Notes under the pieces: model-generated
Databases searched by the model: none
What the model was told of the DNA's origin: nothing
Seen by the model: the letters and a program-made list of their open reading frames with translations, nothing else
From: Cephalotus follicularis
Taxonomy: Eukaryota > Streptophyta > Magnoliopsida > Oxalidales > Cephalotaceae
DNA: 64,000 nucleotides
Direction: 5' to 3'
Assembly (NCBI GenBank): GCA_001972305.1
Contig: BDDD01005829.1
Span: 18,627 to 82,626, forward strand
In this document: positions 1 to 12,010 of the stretch, piece after piece
Layout: every line of letters starts with the position of its first letter
How positions within the stretch are numbered: the stretch's first letter is position 1
Position numbers and translations under genes: made by a program

Positions 1-2110
1 TACCCTTTCTCGGAACCTCAGTATACCATCAGTATGGATGGAGAATTCAGAATCAGTGTCTAGGTTCTCACGAATACTCCATAACTCAGTGTCACTGTAT
101 TGAGCTGTCAGAATATGCTCCAGGAGTTCCGGTTATGCTCTAAGATTTGCCACAATAACTCCTCGGGAAACCATGAATGGATTCCATCTCTGAAATTCCT
201 CCAATAGCTTCCACTGTGAAAGCATTGCTCCAGCAATCATTGCCTTGTGACTCAGTGCATCCGCCACTACATTCGCCTTTCCTGGGTGGTATTGAATGTT
301 GTAGTTATAATCATTAAAGAAATCCACCCATCGGCTCTGTCTCATGTTGAGTTCCTTCTGGGAAAATAAATATTTTCAACTTTTATGGTCAGTGAAGATC
401 TCAATTTGAGAACCATAGAGGTATGTATCCATTTCTGCAAAGCGAATACTATGGCTGCCAACTCAAGATCATGTACGGGATAATTTTCGTCGTACGGCTT
501 TAACTTTTACGATGCGTATGCAATCACCCTACCATGTTGCATAAGAACGCATCCCAATCCCTTCCCAGAAGCATCAGTATAGACAGTAAAACCCTAATTA
601 CCCTCCGGTAATGCCAAAACTGGAGTCGAAATCAACAGACTCTTCAACTCTTGGAAACTTGCCCCACAAGATTCATCCCACACAAAACTTGACTTCTTTT
701 GAGTCAACTGTGTAAATGGTGTAGCAAGCTTCGAAAACCCTTTGATGAACCTTCGGTAGTAGCCAGCCAATCCCAAGAAGCTACGCACCTCAGTAACGCT
801 CCTCGGTTGGAGCCAATCAACAATACTCTCTATCTTCAAAGGATCCACCGATAATCCTTCACTCGACACAATGTGGCCTAGGAAAGTCACAAGATCCAGC
901 CAAAACTCGCACTTGCTAAATTTGGCGAATGACTATTCCTTCCGCAATGTCTGCAACACAATCTTCAAATGCCGCATGTGCTCCTCAATACTCCCTGAAT
1001 AAATCAGGATGTCGTCTAAGAATATAACAACAAACTGGTCAAGATAGAGCTGGAACACTCTGTTCAACAAACACATAAAGGCTGCAGAGGCATTTGCCAA
1101 ACCAAATGGCAGTATCAGAAATTCGTATTGCCCATATCTGGTCTGAAATGCGGTCTTCTCCAAATCACCTTCCCAGAACCTTAACTGATGATAACCTGTT
1201 CTCAAGTCAAGTTTGGAGAATACAGTTGAGCCTTGCAATTGGTCGAACAACTCCTCAATATATGAAAGAGGATACTTGTTCTTTACAGTTACCTGATTCA
1301 GCAGCCTGTAATCGATGCATAACCGCATCGATCCATCCTTCTTCTCACAAACAGGACAGGTGATCCCCACGGTGACACACTCGGTCTGATGAAGCCCTTA
1401 TCAAGATAATCCTGTAATTGAGTCTTCAACTCCTTCAATTCAGAAGGAGCCATTCGGTACGGAGCTTTGGATATAGGATCAGTCCCATGCACTAGTTCAA
1501 TACTGAACTCCACATCTCTCTCCGATGGCAAAGAAGTAAGATCATTCAGAAACACGTTAGGAAAACCACATACAATAGGAACTTGCTCAATACTAAGCGT
1601 ACCTTTCGTATGAGCAATCACATACGCCAAATAGCCTTCTCATCCTTGCTTGAGATACTTCTGTGCTCGAGTATACGAAATGATCGGAGTAGAAACATTC
1701 TTCTCTACGATAAACTTGCACTCAGTCCCATCCCGAAGATAAAAGGTCATTATCTTGTTATAGCAATCAACATAAGCATGATGAGCATACAGCCAGTCTA
1801 TCCCCAATATCACATCAAAATCCCGGATAGGCAACACTATTACGTCAGCAGATAACTGAATCCCAGCTACAATGATCTCACAATTATTCATTATAGTATC
1901 AGACAGAAGACAAGTACCAGCTGGAATACTCACCTCTAATACATAAGGTAAACTAGAAGACACACCATGGAAGTTGCAAGCAAAATCAGATGCAATGAAT
2001 GAATGTATCGCACCAGGATCAATCTATACATGAGCTAGTATGCCAGATATAAAAATGGTACCTCCCACAACAGTAGTAGATTCTGGCACATCATCCTTAG
2101 ATAAGGTATA
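1..2110 (-). pseudogene. pol: Element A pol remnant: protease, reverse transcriptase, RNase H
   Basis: Read right to left: a retropepsin-like protease (about 2060-1640) with the active-site region changed to DPGAIHSF; the linker to reverse transcriptase (1630-1380); the palm with an intact FLDDIL catalytic motif (near 1030-1015); thumb/connection (890-720); and RNase H (about 600-250), ending in a VADALS motif. The left edge cuts the RNase H-integrase linker. The reading frame is broken several times: near 1370 and 930 the frame shifts, and stops fall near 1640 and 2030. This would have been the polymerase part of a Gag-Pol polyprotein acting in cytoplasmic particles. It is a pseudogene. Confidence 0.88.
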
Positions 2111-3285
2111 GACCCTACCTTTCAAAATCCCTTTTCTGTTATCCCTTCACGGTTGAACAGCCGCAACACTACCACTAGCACCAACACTTCCCTGTTGGCC
2201 AGGTGCTTGATGCCTCATCATTGGACAACCATTTAGCATATGTTTTTGTGAGCCACACCTCAAGCATTTCCCCATCTTTTTCCAGCACTTAGTCTCATCA
2301 TGGTTCTGGCGACCACAAAAAGTACATCCACCCGAATTCGATTGACCGCTTCGGTTAGGAGTCCTTGATCGTGAATTACTGTGTCGAGAACCTCCTTGAC
2401 TTTGGTTACCCGACTTTGACCATTTAGCAGGATTATTACTTCCCTGCCCTTGTGATTGTGTAGGCCTCGATTGATTAGCACGAGGTCATTCCACTCTCCT
2501 TTCATTAGCGTTGGCCTCCAGAATTCTCGCCCTTTCAGCAATATCTGCAAGAGAAGTTAGCTGCAACATTAACAATTTAGATCTGATGTCAAGTCGAAGG
2601 ACTTTCAGAAACCTTCTGATCTTCCTCGATTAACCCTCCATAAGATAAGGTGTATGCCTTACCAACTCCACAAATCTAGTCTGGAACCGAGCTACCGTCA
2701 TATCCCCTCGACGTAACTCCATTAGCTCGGTCTCCCTCCGGTCACGTTCCATCTATGGAACATAAGCTGTAGCGAACTCAGACTGAAATCTGTCCCAAGT
2801 CTTGTCAAGTCCACGAGATTCCCACTTTGCTTCAGTCATCTCCCACCAATAAGTAGCCTCGCCCCATAAGCGATATATAGCAAAGTTGAGTTTTTGTTCA
2901 TCAGTCACTCCAAGGCAGCAAATATTTTCTCTAGGTCTCTAATCCACTGCTCAGACACAGTAGCACTCAACTCACCATGGAATATCGGAGGATTCTGTCT
3001 CATGAATCGCTCCAAATCACTGCCAAATCCACCAGTATGACAAGCTTCAGGAGCCTGCTGATAGGCTAGGTTAGCCTCGTACATCTTCCGAATCTGCTCC
3101 ATGTTCGCCGCATTGGCTTGAATCTGCTGCTGGAAAAGGTCAGTCATGCAGTCAAAGTTACTCCTCTCATATTGCACTGGAGGAATATTTACCCCTTCAT
3201 TCACTGGAGGATCATTTCCATGCACTGGCGGAGCATTGGTTCCTTCGTCGGCTCTACGCCTTCCCCGTCTACCTCTTCGTAGATC
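2110..3285 (-). pseudogene. gag: Element A gag remnant with two zinc knuckles
   Basis: Capsid/nucleocapsid part. Translation starts with an Arg-rich stretch (MDLRRGRRGRRR, ATG at 3285), then a Gln/Asn-rich coiled segment, the retrotransposon Gag domain (about 3020-2600) and two CCHC knuckles at about 2330-2245 (CTFCGRQNHDETKC, then one beginning CLRCGSQKH). A longer upstream ATG at 3333 is possible, but MDLRRG is the start region shared with C, F and G. Frame breaks occur near 2905 and 2700-2550. Gag coats the RNA in the particle; this copy is not functional. Confidence 0.85.
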
Positions 3286-3362
3286 CATTTTGTTTCCTGT
3301 ATGGAATGACATAATCATTATGAAACAATTCACTTAATTACTGAGAAACATATCCCAGCGAT

Positions 3363-3391
3363 AGCTTATTTAAAAATAAGCTCTGATACCA
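3363..3391 (-). promoter_or_regulatory. Element A primer-binding site and adjoining hairpin
   Basis: 3391-3380 reads TGGTATCAGAGC on the minus strand, the complement of the 3' end of initiator tRNA-Met. An inverted repeat at 3382-3363 (AGCTTATTT against AAATAAGCT) begins with the last bases of the site. The LTR edge lies three bases away at 3395. Confidence 0.88.
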
Positions 3392-3394
3392 TGC

Positions 3395-5952
3395 TGTCAC
3401 ACCCCATTTTCCACAGGACAAGATATATGGAGATATCAGTTAAAATAATCTAGCATTCAACATTTAACAAAATTCATTAAACAATAGTGGAATCATTCCA
3501 TTGCCGAATCATAAAAATTATCCGCACGTAGCCCATACTACGTGCTTATACAATACCAACAATTATCCTTTTACATATTGGAAATGTAAAATAACAACAA
3601 CGAAGTATGATCGTTCATTTCAATACAAGACATAGTAAATAACAACCTTAGACAAGATAGAAGCTCTCCAATAAAGCTTCAGCAGCACTTGACCAACACC
3701 TTCGTCAATCAAAAATTGTAGGGGTTAGACTTTGTCCTCACTCGGCTAAGTCGGAATAAAGCATGAGAAAGAATATATAAATGTAAACATGTGTGACAGT
3801 CATTTTGAATAACATATGTAAATAAGTATTCCAATATTTATGAGCAATCATGCCGAGTGGCCATAGACAATACAATTCACGAATACCGCACAAGGGTAAA
3901 ATCAATTAATGCAGTGGTTTGGGTGTCACATGTCGCTAACTCCGAGCACCGACTACGCACCGCCTAACTATCACCATACACTCCGAAGATGATAGATCAG
4001 GTCAATTCTGCAGGCATTAAGCGGGCAGGTAACAATCAGGATATGCATTGCAGATAAGTGTGGTGGAAGATCTAGCCAACTGCTGGCATATAGAACCACC
4101 CCGTAGCCAGTGATGTCTCCTATCACTCGACTAACGGCAATAACATAGACAAACAATTCAATCAATTTAATAGTAATATTACATATATCTATAATATGCA
4201 ATATAGTAGTAGTTTCTTTTAGAAACATTTAACAATTCAGTGACCGTACCTCTCTTTTGGAGGAAACAGTATTCAATATAGTGGTGGTACCTCTCAATGG
4301 AGGAAAATCAGTAAATCATTTGACAGTAAGTTTTCATTTTGAAAAGAATAATAAGAAAATCCATATTTGTGCTTATAGCACTAGTTGGTTCAATCATTAA
4401 TATTAAGTGTAACAATAGTATTTATGAAGACTTAGTAGCTATACAATATCATTAAACAGAAGCGGAACAATCACAATTCAAGGGTTCAAACAAGATGTTA
4501 GTATACCCTAGTCATTCTTGCACAACTCTCACAAGGAGTGCATAAGTTGTTTACTTTCTGTAATGTAACTACATAAGGCCATGATTGACTGTTACAATCA
4601 TCCCATGTGGAGGGCAGGGTAATTGCATACATTTAAAGCCTAAACAGTACCTATATCAGCAATTCATCTATTAACATTCGGTTGTTCTCAAGAATATCTG
4701 GTTGTTTACCTTGAGCAGTGGACTATTTGTTCTTAACAGTCGGCTGGTTACATTGAGCAGTCGGCTGTTAAGCTCAACAGATGACTGTTTTTCCCAGAAA
4801 TCGCCAGGCAGCAGTTTTTAGTAAAACAGAGTATGCAGGTTCACAATCAAATTCCAACCAAATCAATGACATGCAATCATATAGAAATCATCCAGGCATG
4901 ATATATATATCATATTTTCTAAAACATGTCAATACCCATACCTCAAATGCTATCCCGAAATCAAATTGAGTTGATTTCTCTCTTTAGTGTCCAAAGCTCT
5001 TTCACTCCAACAATCCTCCAATCTCAGCAATTAATCTATATTGTTGCATGTTTACTTGCATATACATTAAAACCAGTAAGTTATTTTATTTATCTAATCA
5101 TGATAACAACTATAATCCAATAAGTAGCTTATAGTAATCTTCCTAAGCTTCAAACTCTTCTTTGCCGAATTACTTAATTCAATCCTCAACATCAGGCTTT
5201 ATCATTTCATGTTCATGTTGATAGTGGATATATATAGCTAACATCAATATGTTTACATCATTAACAACCTTAATATCAGTAATGAACTCAGATTGGTGAC
5301 TTACCAGGAGAATCAAGCTTTAACTTTCCCTTTGAACTCCCCACATCAACATGCAATCTCCAGAAAACTCCCTCTCTCTTTAGTGTTTTCTAAAAATCGA
5401 CTTACTCACACAGCCTCTGTTATAAAGGAAATTGTATTAACAATTCCATTTCAGTCATTAACTCCCTTTTCAGCCTTCTCCTCTTTCTCTCTCTCACATG
5501 CTCATCTCTCTTGTTTTCTTCTTCACTTTTTTGCAGGTGTGCAGAGATGGAGAACACATCCAAGGTAATAAGTCTGGCATTGCCAACAGCTAGTGACAAT
5601 TCCCTTTCATGGCTAACACGTACATGTACACATATTAAATCAATTTCCATGCTTCTGCCCTGTTTCACACGCCATGCACAGACACCTGTCTGAGCTAGGC
5701 CAGTCGTCTGTCGCCCTGTGACAGTCGACTGTCACTCCCTGAATCAAAACAGTCGGCTGTTACCCTATGACAGTCGGCTATTTGTGGCTTGTTTTGGTTT
5801 GTTAAGTGTATTTAACCACATTTGCATTTCAAATTAAACCCAACAATTCAATAACCCCAATTTATATAGTAATTAGACATTAAATCTCAATATAATGCAT
5901 ATTTTATTCATCATTGTGTAATATACTTTAATTGAAAACTGCGGTTATTACA
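3395..5952 (-). repeat. Element A 5' LTR
   Basis: 2558 bp with TG...CA ends. In reading direction it holds a degenerate array of CAGTCGACTG-like palindromes (about 5790-5690), a GA-rich tract, a TATA-like box (5428-5421), a strong splice-donor-like CTG/GTAAGTC at 5304, a second palindrome array (about 4790-4670), the conserved block CTTAGCCGAGTGAGGAC... (3757-3717; the acceptor AG seen in sister copies is lost here), and a perfect 7-bp hairpin (arms GCACGTA/TACGTGC, loop GTATGGGC) at 3545-3524. It contains no gene; short open frames inside it are chance. Confidence 0.9.
3524..3545 (-). ncRNA. Conserved LTR hairpin (element A copy)
   Basis: Arms GCACGTA and TACGTGC pair perfectly around the loop GTATGGGC. 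It lies 132 bases upstream of the primer site on the transcript sense. Equivalents occur in B, C, D, E, F and G. Function is inferred only. Confidence 0.55.
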
Positions 5953-7122
5953 ATCGGTCTCGGACATGTTGTGTCAAAAGAGAGAATTCAAGTCGATAAA
6001 ACTAAAATCGAAGTCATCAAACATTTGCCTCCACCTCAAAATGTGAAAGACATCCGAGCATTCCTCGGACATGCTGGTTTTTATCCAAGGTTCATCAAGG
6101 ATTTTAGCAAGGTCGCACGACCCTTGGCATTGCTTCTAGCGAAAGATCAAGAATTTCTTCTCTCTGACGAGTGCCTTGAAGCTTTTGATCACTTAAAGAA
6201 GGCACTCAACTCTACTCCTATCATTCTGGCACCCATCTGGACTGAGCCCTTTGAGATTATGTGTGATGTGTCTAATAGTGCAATAGGAGCTATTCTTGGG
6301 CAAAGTCTGAATAAATTGCCTCACCTCATTTACTACGATGCGCAATTAAATTACCCGACCACCAAGAATGAGTTTTTAGTGGTAGTCTTCGCACTCGAAA
6401 AATTCAGGTCGCACATACTGGGATCACACATCATTGTTTATACTGATCATGGTGCATTTTAGTTACTAGTGGGCAAAAAGGATGCAAAAGCACGTCTCAT
6501 CCCTTGGGTTTTGCTACTTCATGAGTTTGACGAGGAAAAATGAGACAAGAAAGGAAGCGATAATCTAGTGGCCGACCAACTATCCCGTATCCCAAACACG
6601 TAAGAGGTAAAGGGTCTGATTAATGAGAATTTCCCTGATGAGCAGCTTATGCGTGTCGAGAGTGAACCATGGTATGCATACATAGTAAATTATCTCGTTA
6701 CAGGGATCGTACCCTCAAAGTGGTCTACTCAAGATAAGCTTCGGTTTCTCTCACAAGTCAAACATTTTTTTCTAGGATGACCCTTATCTTTTTAAAACAC
6801 GTCCTGACAAAATAATGGGAAGGTGCGTTAATGATCATGAGTGTCGTTCAATTCTTTCTTTTTGTCATGACCAAGCTTGTGTTGGGCATTTTGGCCCAAC
6901 TAAGATGGCAGCCAAAGTTTTACAGTGTGGATTTTATTGGCCAACTCTTTTCAAAGATGTTGTTCAAAACTATCGGGCTTGTGCATCTTGTCAATCCCTA
7001 GGCCATGTGACAAAGAGAAATATGATGCCTTTAACTTCGATTTTGACAGTTGAGATTTTTGATGTTTGGGGAATCTATTTCATGGGTCAGTTTCCTAGCT
7101 CTTTTTGGAATTTATACATCTT
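5953..7122 (+). pseudogene. pol: Tat/Athila-type pol, first part (RT end, RNase H, integrase zinc finger)
   Basis: Starts abruptly at element A's LTR. 5953-6110 gives the end of reverse transcriptase with FLGHAGFY.RFIKDFSK, typical of the Tat/Athila branch. 6110-6620 is RNase H (FEIMCDVSNSAIGAILGQ, then YTDHGAF followed by a stop at 6460, and a VADQLSR end). 6620-6830 is a broken linker with many stops. 6830-7122 is the integrase HHCC zinc-binding domain, ending at the C-x2-C pair CASC and running to ...FWNLYI. Reading then jumps over solo LTR D and resumes at 13073 in the integrase core. This is the oldest layer in the left half of the window. Confidence 0.9.
7118..7122. repeat. Target-site duplication of solo LTR D, left copy
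   Basis: ATCTT, repeated exactly at 13068-13072 on the other side of D. Removing D and one copy rejoins the integrase coding sequence in frame. Confidence 0.9.
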
Positions 7123-7324
7123 TGTAACGCCCGAGATTTTTGCACAATGTAATATTTCAATTTTATTGAAATCTTATTATTGAATTTATGAGAATGGCAT
7201 GATTTTGACTTAGATGATGCTTTCCAAAATTTAAAAGGTTAGATTTAGGAAGAGGGAATGATTGGAATATTAAAGAAATTCTAAATGATGCAATTAGAGG
7301 CAAAACAGTGTAGTTTTCGGCTAA

Positions 7325-7475
7325 ACGTGTCGACGTCCTTGGAAGACATCGACGCCTTTGGGAACAAAGGGCGCACGTAGATGCATGTACATGCACGTCG
7401 ATACAGATGAAGGCATCGACACCCTTGTACAAAAGAGGAAAAGACATCGACGACTAAAGAAGACATGGACGTCTT
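7325..7475 (+). repeat. TCGACG palindrome array in LTR D, first cluster
   Basis: At least six variants of ACATCGACGTC/GTCGACGTC spaced roughly 15-40 bp apart, 200-350 bp inside the LTR start. Later clusters in the same LTR are at about 9525-9665 (copied at 10696-10836) and 11030-11295. Confidence 0.75.
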
Positions 7476-7622
7476 TGAAAAGAATATCTGTCACGTTATG
7501 AACTGACAGAATAACGTGCAAAGGGAGAGAATGCAAGACCTTTGCAGGAACCAAATGCAATGTGTTGTGCAAGCTGGAATGTTACCAGGCATGCACAAAA
7601 ACGTGTCCTTAACCTTGGCATG

Positions 7623-8904
7623 TGTTGACGATTAAGTCTCAATCCTTGTTTTGATGATAACATATTTGCATCTAACTAAGTAACTTGATGTGAAAGGAAT
7701 TACAAGTTGAATATCAAAGTCTAAAAACCAATCTGCAGAAAAAGAAGTCGACTCCTTTCCAAATAGCAACGACGCCTTTTGTACAGGATTAACTGCAAAG
7801 AAGACATCGTCCTCCCAGTTATGGCATCGATGTCCGTACCGAAAGACATCGACTACTTCCCAAAGACGTCGACTACATTCAAGAAGACATCGACTACTTC
7901 AGTGATAACATCGACGTGTTTAGACATTTTTTGGACCAGAAGCTACTGTATGAAATTGCACTCAAAGACATCGATCCTCAACCAAAAGACATCGACGTCC
8001 AAGTAAAAGACATCGACGCCTTAAATTAGAGATCGACGCCATTTTCATAATTTCCAGAAAAAGCATCGACACCAAGTAAAGAGATCGATGCGACATTCAA
8101 GACTTGAAGACCTGGAGTTTCCAAGAAAAGACATCGACGCCTTTCAAAAAGAAGTCAACGCCTTTTCAAGTAGACAACACCCGGGAAAGCTGGAAAGGCT
8201 AGTTTAACCACTTATAACGGCTTCCCACTTAAAGACATCGACGCCTTTCATAAAGAAGTCGACGTCTTTGTACCAGCAGAGATAAAATTCAAGAATTGTA
8301 ACTCACATTTTTTAATCAAAAGCTTCCACAAATTAAGCAACGGCTATATACCTTTTCAGGCTATAAAAGGAAGCATGAAACCTCAGACAACATACCAAGA
8401 ACAACAACAATTCAGTATTATCTACATCAATCACACAACATAAAGAGAAATCCAATTCAAGCTACCTAGTGTGCCAAAAGCTCAAAGTGCTTTACATTGT
8501 TCAACAAAGCTTCTAAGCTTCTTTCTTTGAGTGTATCTAAGTGTTTCTTTTGGTGAGCTATATTTATTCACATCAACCTATTTAAGAGGTTATTGTAAAC
8601 ACTTTTTATATTACTTGTAAAAGAGGAGAATCCTCTAAGGCTTTGAGGTCAAAGTCTTGTGATTGAGGTCAATCACGAACTTGTGAGGTGTAACGATTTG
8701 CTGCCTTAATCAAATCGAGATAGTGGAAACTCAAGGAGCTCCCTTGGGAAAAGTGGACGTAGGCAAGAGTTAGCCGAACCACTCTAAAATTCGGAGAAGT
8801 TTTTCTTTCCTTGTCTCTTTAAATTTAAAGTTTTTAAATTTCCGCATTTACTTCAATATTCAATTCACCCCCACTCTTGTATATTGCAAGAGTGTTTTAT
8901 TTCA
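7623..8904 (+). mobile_element. Solo Sirevirus-type Ty1/copia LTR nested in D
   Basis: 1282 bp from TGTTGACGATTAAGTC to TGTTTTATTTCA, flanked by perfect GCATG duplications at 7618-7622 and 8905-8909. The GATGATAACA motif near the start and a TTCACCCCC motif near the end match the Sirevirus LTR at 16015-17320, and the lengths agree (1282 and 1306 bp). It carries about 15 copies of GACATCGACGCC-like palindromes at 7745-8280. Its last 342 bp were later included in the tandem duplication. Confidence 0.88.
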
Positions 8905-9733
8905 GCATGCAAGGAAATGAATCTCCATAACCTACAACCTGCAGAAAATAAAGGGCAAAGGAACAAAAACCAAAAAGGGGAGGGAAGAACACGGGTGTGT
9001 GAGTGCATGTGAACCGGGGGAGAAGGAAAGGGTTTCTACCAGCATAAAATGACTATTCCTTCCCTCCTTTCTCGGATAAACACTGTGAGAAAGAAAAGAA
9101 AAGAGACCTGAGAGTTGAAAGGAAAAACGGAGGGAGAAAGAAAGAGGAATACCACCATTGTTGAACACTTGGAGCTTGGAACTTGGAGCTCCTGGGATTG
9201 CAACTTGGGATGAATCTTGGAGCTGTTGTGAGTAATCCTTGGAACACAAAGAGGTGGACTTACAAGGTTTCTAACTTGAAACCAAAGGTACGGAAATATA
9301 TGTACACATTTGAGTTCAAGCTATTGTCTGTCATGAATAAAATGCATGAATTGCATGCCTGTTTGGAGTTGATTTTGATGTTCGGTTGATAATATGAATA
9401 CCTAGTTGTGTGGACTATGTATGCATGTTGATTTCTGGATGAATCCCATGTTAGATTGCATGTATATTAGGGTTGAGTACCCCTGTTTTCTGGATGGAAT
9501 GAAAGAGACAGTGTTATGGGCTCTTAAACATCGATGCTCACGGGGTAAGCATCAACGTCTTTATGCGATGAGGCAATAGAAATCGACGCTTAAAATAAGA
9601 CGACGTCTTTATGCGATGAGGCAATAGACATCGACGCTTAAAATAAGACTTCGACGTCTTGCTCAGACATTTGCAGACTATAATGTTTACTTTTGAACTT
9701 TATGGATTTTTGATGGGTTGATGATCTGGCTAT
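8563..9733 (+). repeat. 1171-bp tandem duplication, copy 1
   Basis: Starts inside the nested Sirevirus-type LTR and runs into LTR D, covering the D promoter region (TATA-like CATAAAATG near 9042), a donor-like AAAG/GTACGG at 9288, and an ATCGACG cluster (9525-9665). Copy 2 follows directly. The junction shares CTAT with both outer edges. Confidence 0.95.
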
Positions 9734-10904
9734 TTTATTCACATCAACCTATTTAAGAGGTTATTGTAAACACTTTTTATATTACTTGTAAAAGAGGAGA
9801 ATCCTCTAAGGCTTTGAGGTCAAAGTCTTGTGATTGAGGTCAATCACGAACTTGTGAGGTGTAACGATTTGCTGTCCTAATCAAATCGAGATAGTGGAAA
9901 CTCAAGGAGCTCCCTTGGGAAAAGTGGACGTAGGCAAGAGTTAGCCGAACCACTCTAAAATTCGGAGAAGTTTTTCTTTCCTTGTCTCTTTAAATTTAAA
10001 GTTTTTAAATTTCCGCATTTACTTCAATATTCAATTCACCCCCACTCTTGTATATTGCAAGAGTGTTTTATTTCAGCATGCAAGGAAATGAATCTCCATA
10101 ACCTACAACCTGCAGAAAATAAAGGGCAAAGGAACAAAAACCAAAAAGGGGAGGGAAGAACACGGGTGTGTGAGTGCATGTGAACCGGGGGAGAAGGAAA
10201 GGGTTTCTACCAGCATAAAATGACTATTCCTTCCCTCCTTTCTCGGATAAACACTGTGAGAAAGAAAAGAAAAGAGACCTGAGAGTTGAAAGGAAAAACG
10301 GAGGGAGAAAGAAAGAGGAATACCACCATTGTTGAACACTTGGAGCTTGGAACTTGGAGCTCCTGGGATTGCAACTTGGGATGAATCTTGGAGCTGTTGT
10401 GAGTAATCCTTGGAACACAAAGAGGTGGACTTACAAGGTTTCTAACTTGAAACCAAAGGTACGGAAATATATGTACACATTTGAGTTCAAGCTATTGTCT
10501 GTCATGAATAAAATGCATGAATTGCATGCCTGTTTGGAGTTGATTTTGATGTTCGGTTGATAATATGAATACCTAGTTGTGTGGACTATGTATGCATGTT
10601 GATTTCTGGATGAATCCCATGTTAGATTGCATGTATATTAGGGTTGAGTACCCCTGTTTTCTGGATGGAATGAAAGAGACAGTGTTATGGGCTCTTAAAC
10701 ATCGATGCTCACGGGGTAAGCATCAACGTCTTTATGCGATGAGGCAATAGAAATCGACGCTTAAAATAAGACGACGTCTTTATGCGATGAGGCAATAGAC
10801 ATCGACGCTTAAAATAAGACTTCGACGTCTTGCTCAGACATTTGCAGACTATAATGTTTACTTTTGAACTTTATGGATTTTTGATGGGTTGATGATCTGG
10901 CTAT
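9734..10904 (+). repeat. 1171-bp tandem duplication, copy 2
   Basis: Near-identical to 8563-9733. The only differences noticed are around 9872 (TGTCCTAATC against TGCCTTAATC in copy 1). The duplication is therefore the most recent visible event in this nest, or possibly an assembly artefact. Confidence 0.95.
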
Positions 10905-11416
10905 ACATATGAATGACCTGTTGTGCGTGTTACGCCGTAAGTAATGTATCTGGAATTGCATGCGTGGATGGAGGATGAATTCTTCCTTGGAATGGAGATT
11001 GGATGAGGTGATACCTCCTGGTACCACTTAAACGTCAACGTCTATGGAAGGCATCGACGTCTTCGGTTGCCGTGTATGAGGTCTAACGCATAACGTGAGT
11101 ACGTGTTAAGGTTCCTACCTTAAGCGTCGACACGTTGTGATGAACATCGACGCCAAGGGTTTTGGCTCTTAGGCATCGACGCCTACAGAAAAACGTCGAC
11201 GCGTTTCGTACTGTTACAAGCACTGACATTGGAAATGAACCTCGACGCTTTTGGACAATAAGCATCAAAGCGTTGAGGAAAGGCGTTGACGCCTTTCCTC
11301 CTGGTTAGAATGGTTCGACTCAATTTGGACTCGTTAGCTCCGAAACGATTCTAGAAATGACTATAGGCACGTTTGAGCATATGGTTGCATTGCATACTAC
11401 TGTGAATTGAATTGTT

Positions 11417-11995
11417 GTGATACCGCATGATTTCTTAAATGACTTTGATTTAAGAAATGTGTATATGATGTTGTGTGGAAATATATATTTTTTCCAAAAA
11501 GGATTGTACAAATGATTGAGATTATGTATACGAAAATAAGTATTTTTTGAAGAATTAAATGCTATGCGAAAAGACTAGATATACATTTTGAATAAATGTA
11601 ATATTGTCAAGTACTTTATACATAATAATCTACTTGGAAATGGATTGTGATGGAAATTCCTTAGGTTACTAATCATGGTGTGTAAGGTAACTGGGGGTTT
11701 CACATTTGTGATACTGCATGATTTCTTAAATGATTTGATTTGAGAAATGTGTATATTATATTGTACGGAAATGTATATTTTCCAAAAAGGATTGCGAAAT
11801 GGTTTCACATAATTGAAATTATGCTATACGGACATGAGTATTTTTGAAAGATCGGAGTACATTTTTAATGTATTGTTTTCAAGTATTTTATGACACACTA
11901 AAACTACTTGAAAAGGATTGAAAAAGGACTCTTATATATTTGAGCAAAATATATATATGTTTCAAGAATTTATACTTATAAATCACTTGAAAAGG
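11417..11995 (+). repeat. Imperfect direct repeat of about 291 bp within LTR D
   Basis: Two diverged units starting at 11417 and 11708, each with GTGATAC.GCATGATTTC, a TTTCCAAAAAGGATTG stretch and an ACTTGGAAA/ACTTGAAAA end. E also has AT-rich sequence in the matching region of its LTR. Confidence 0.7.
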
Positions 11996-12010
11996 ATTGT
12001 GAAATTTTGA

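Larger units (their letters stand above)
1..5952 (-). mobile_element. Element A: Tekay-type Ty3/gypsy retrotransposon, cut by window edge
   Basis: Minus-strand chromovirus. In reading direction it has a 5' LTR (5952-3395), primer site (3391-3380), gag, protease, reverse transcriptase and RNase H, and then runs off the left edge. The LTR begins TGTAATAACCG and ends GGGGTGTGACA, as in elements B, C and G. It was inserted into the reverse transcriptase of a plus-strand Tat/Athila element. Bases 5953-5957 (ATCGG) should be one copy of its target duplication; the other copy lies outside the window. The Tekay assignment rests on close similarity to element C, which keeps a C-terminal chromodomain. 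Confidence 0.9.

Noticed and set aside
7745-8280. CRISPR-like regular spacing of GACATCGACGCC words
   Set aside because: Repeats are only 8-12 bp, degenerate and irregularly spaced, in a plant LTR; no cas genes.
8932-10420. Two identical 105-residue open frames on the minus strand
   Set aside because: They lie antisense in the duplicated LTR D promoter region, have low-complexity Ser/Phe/Leu content and exist twice only because of the tandem duplication.
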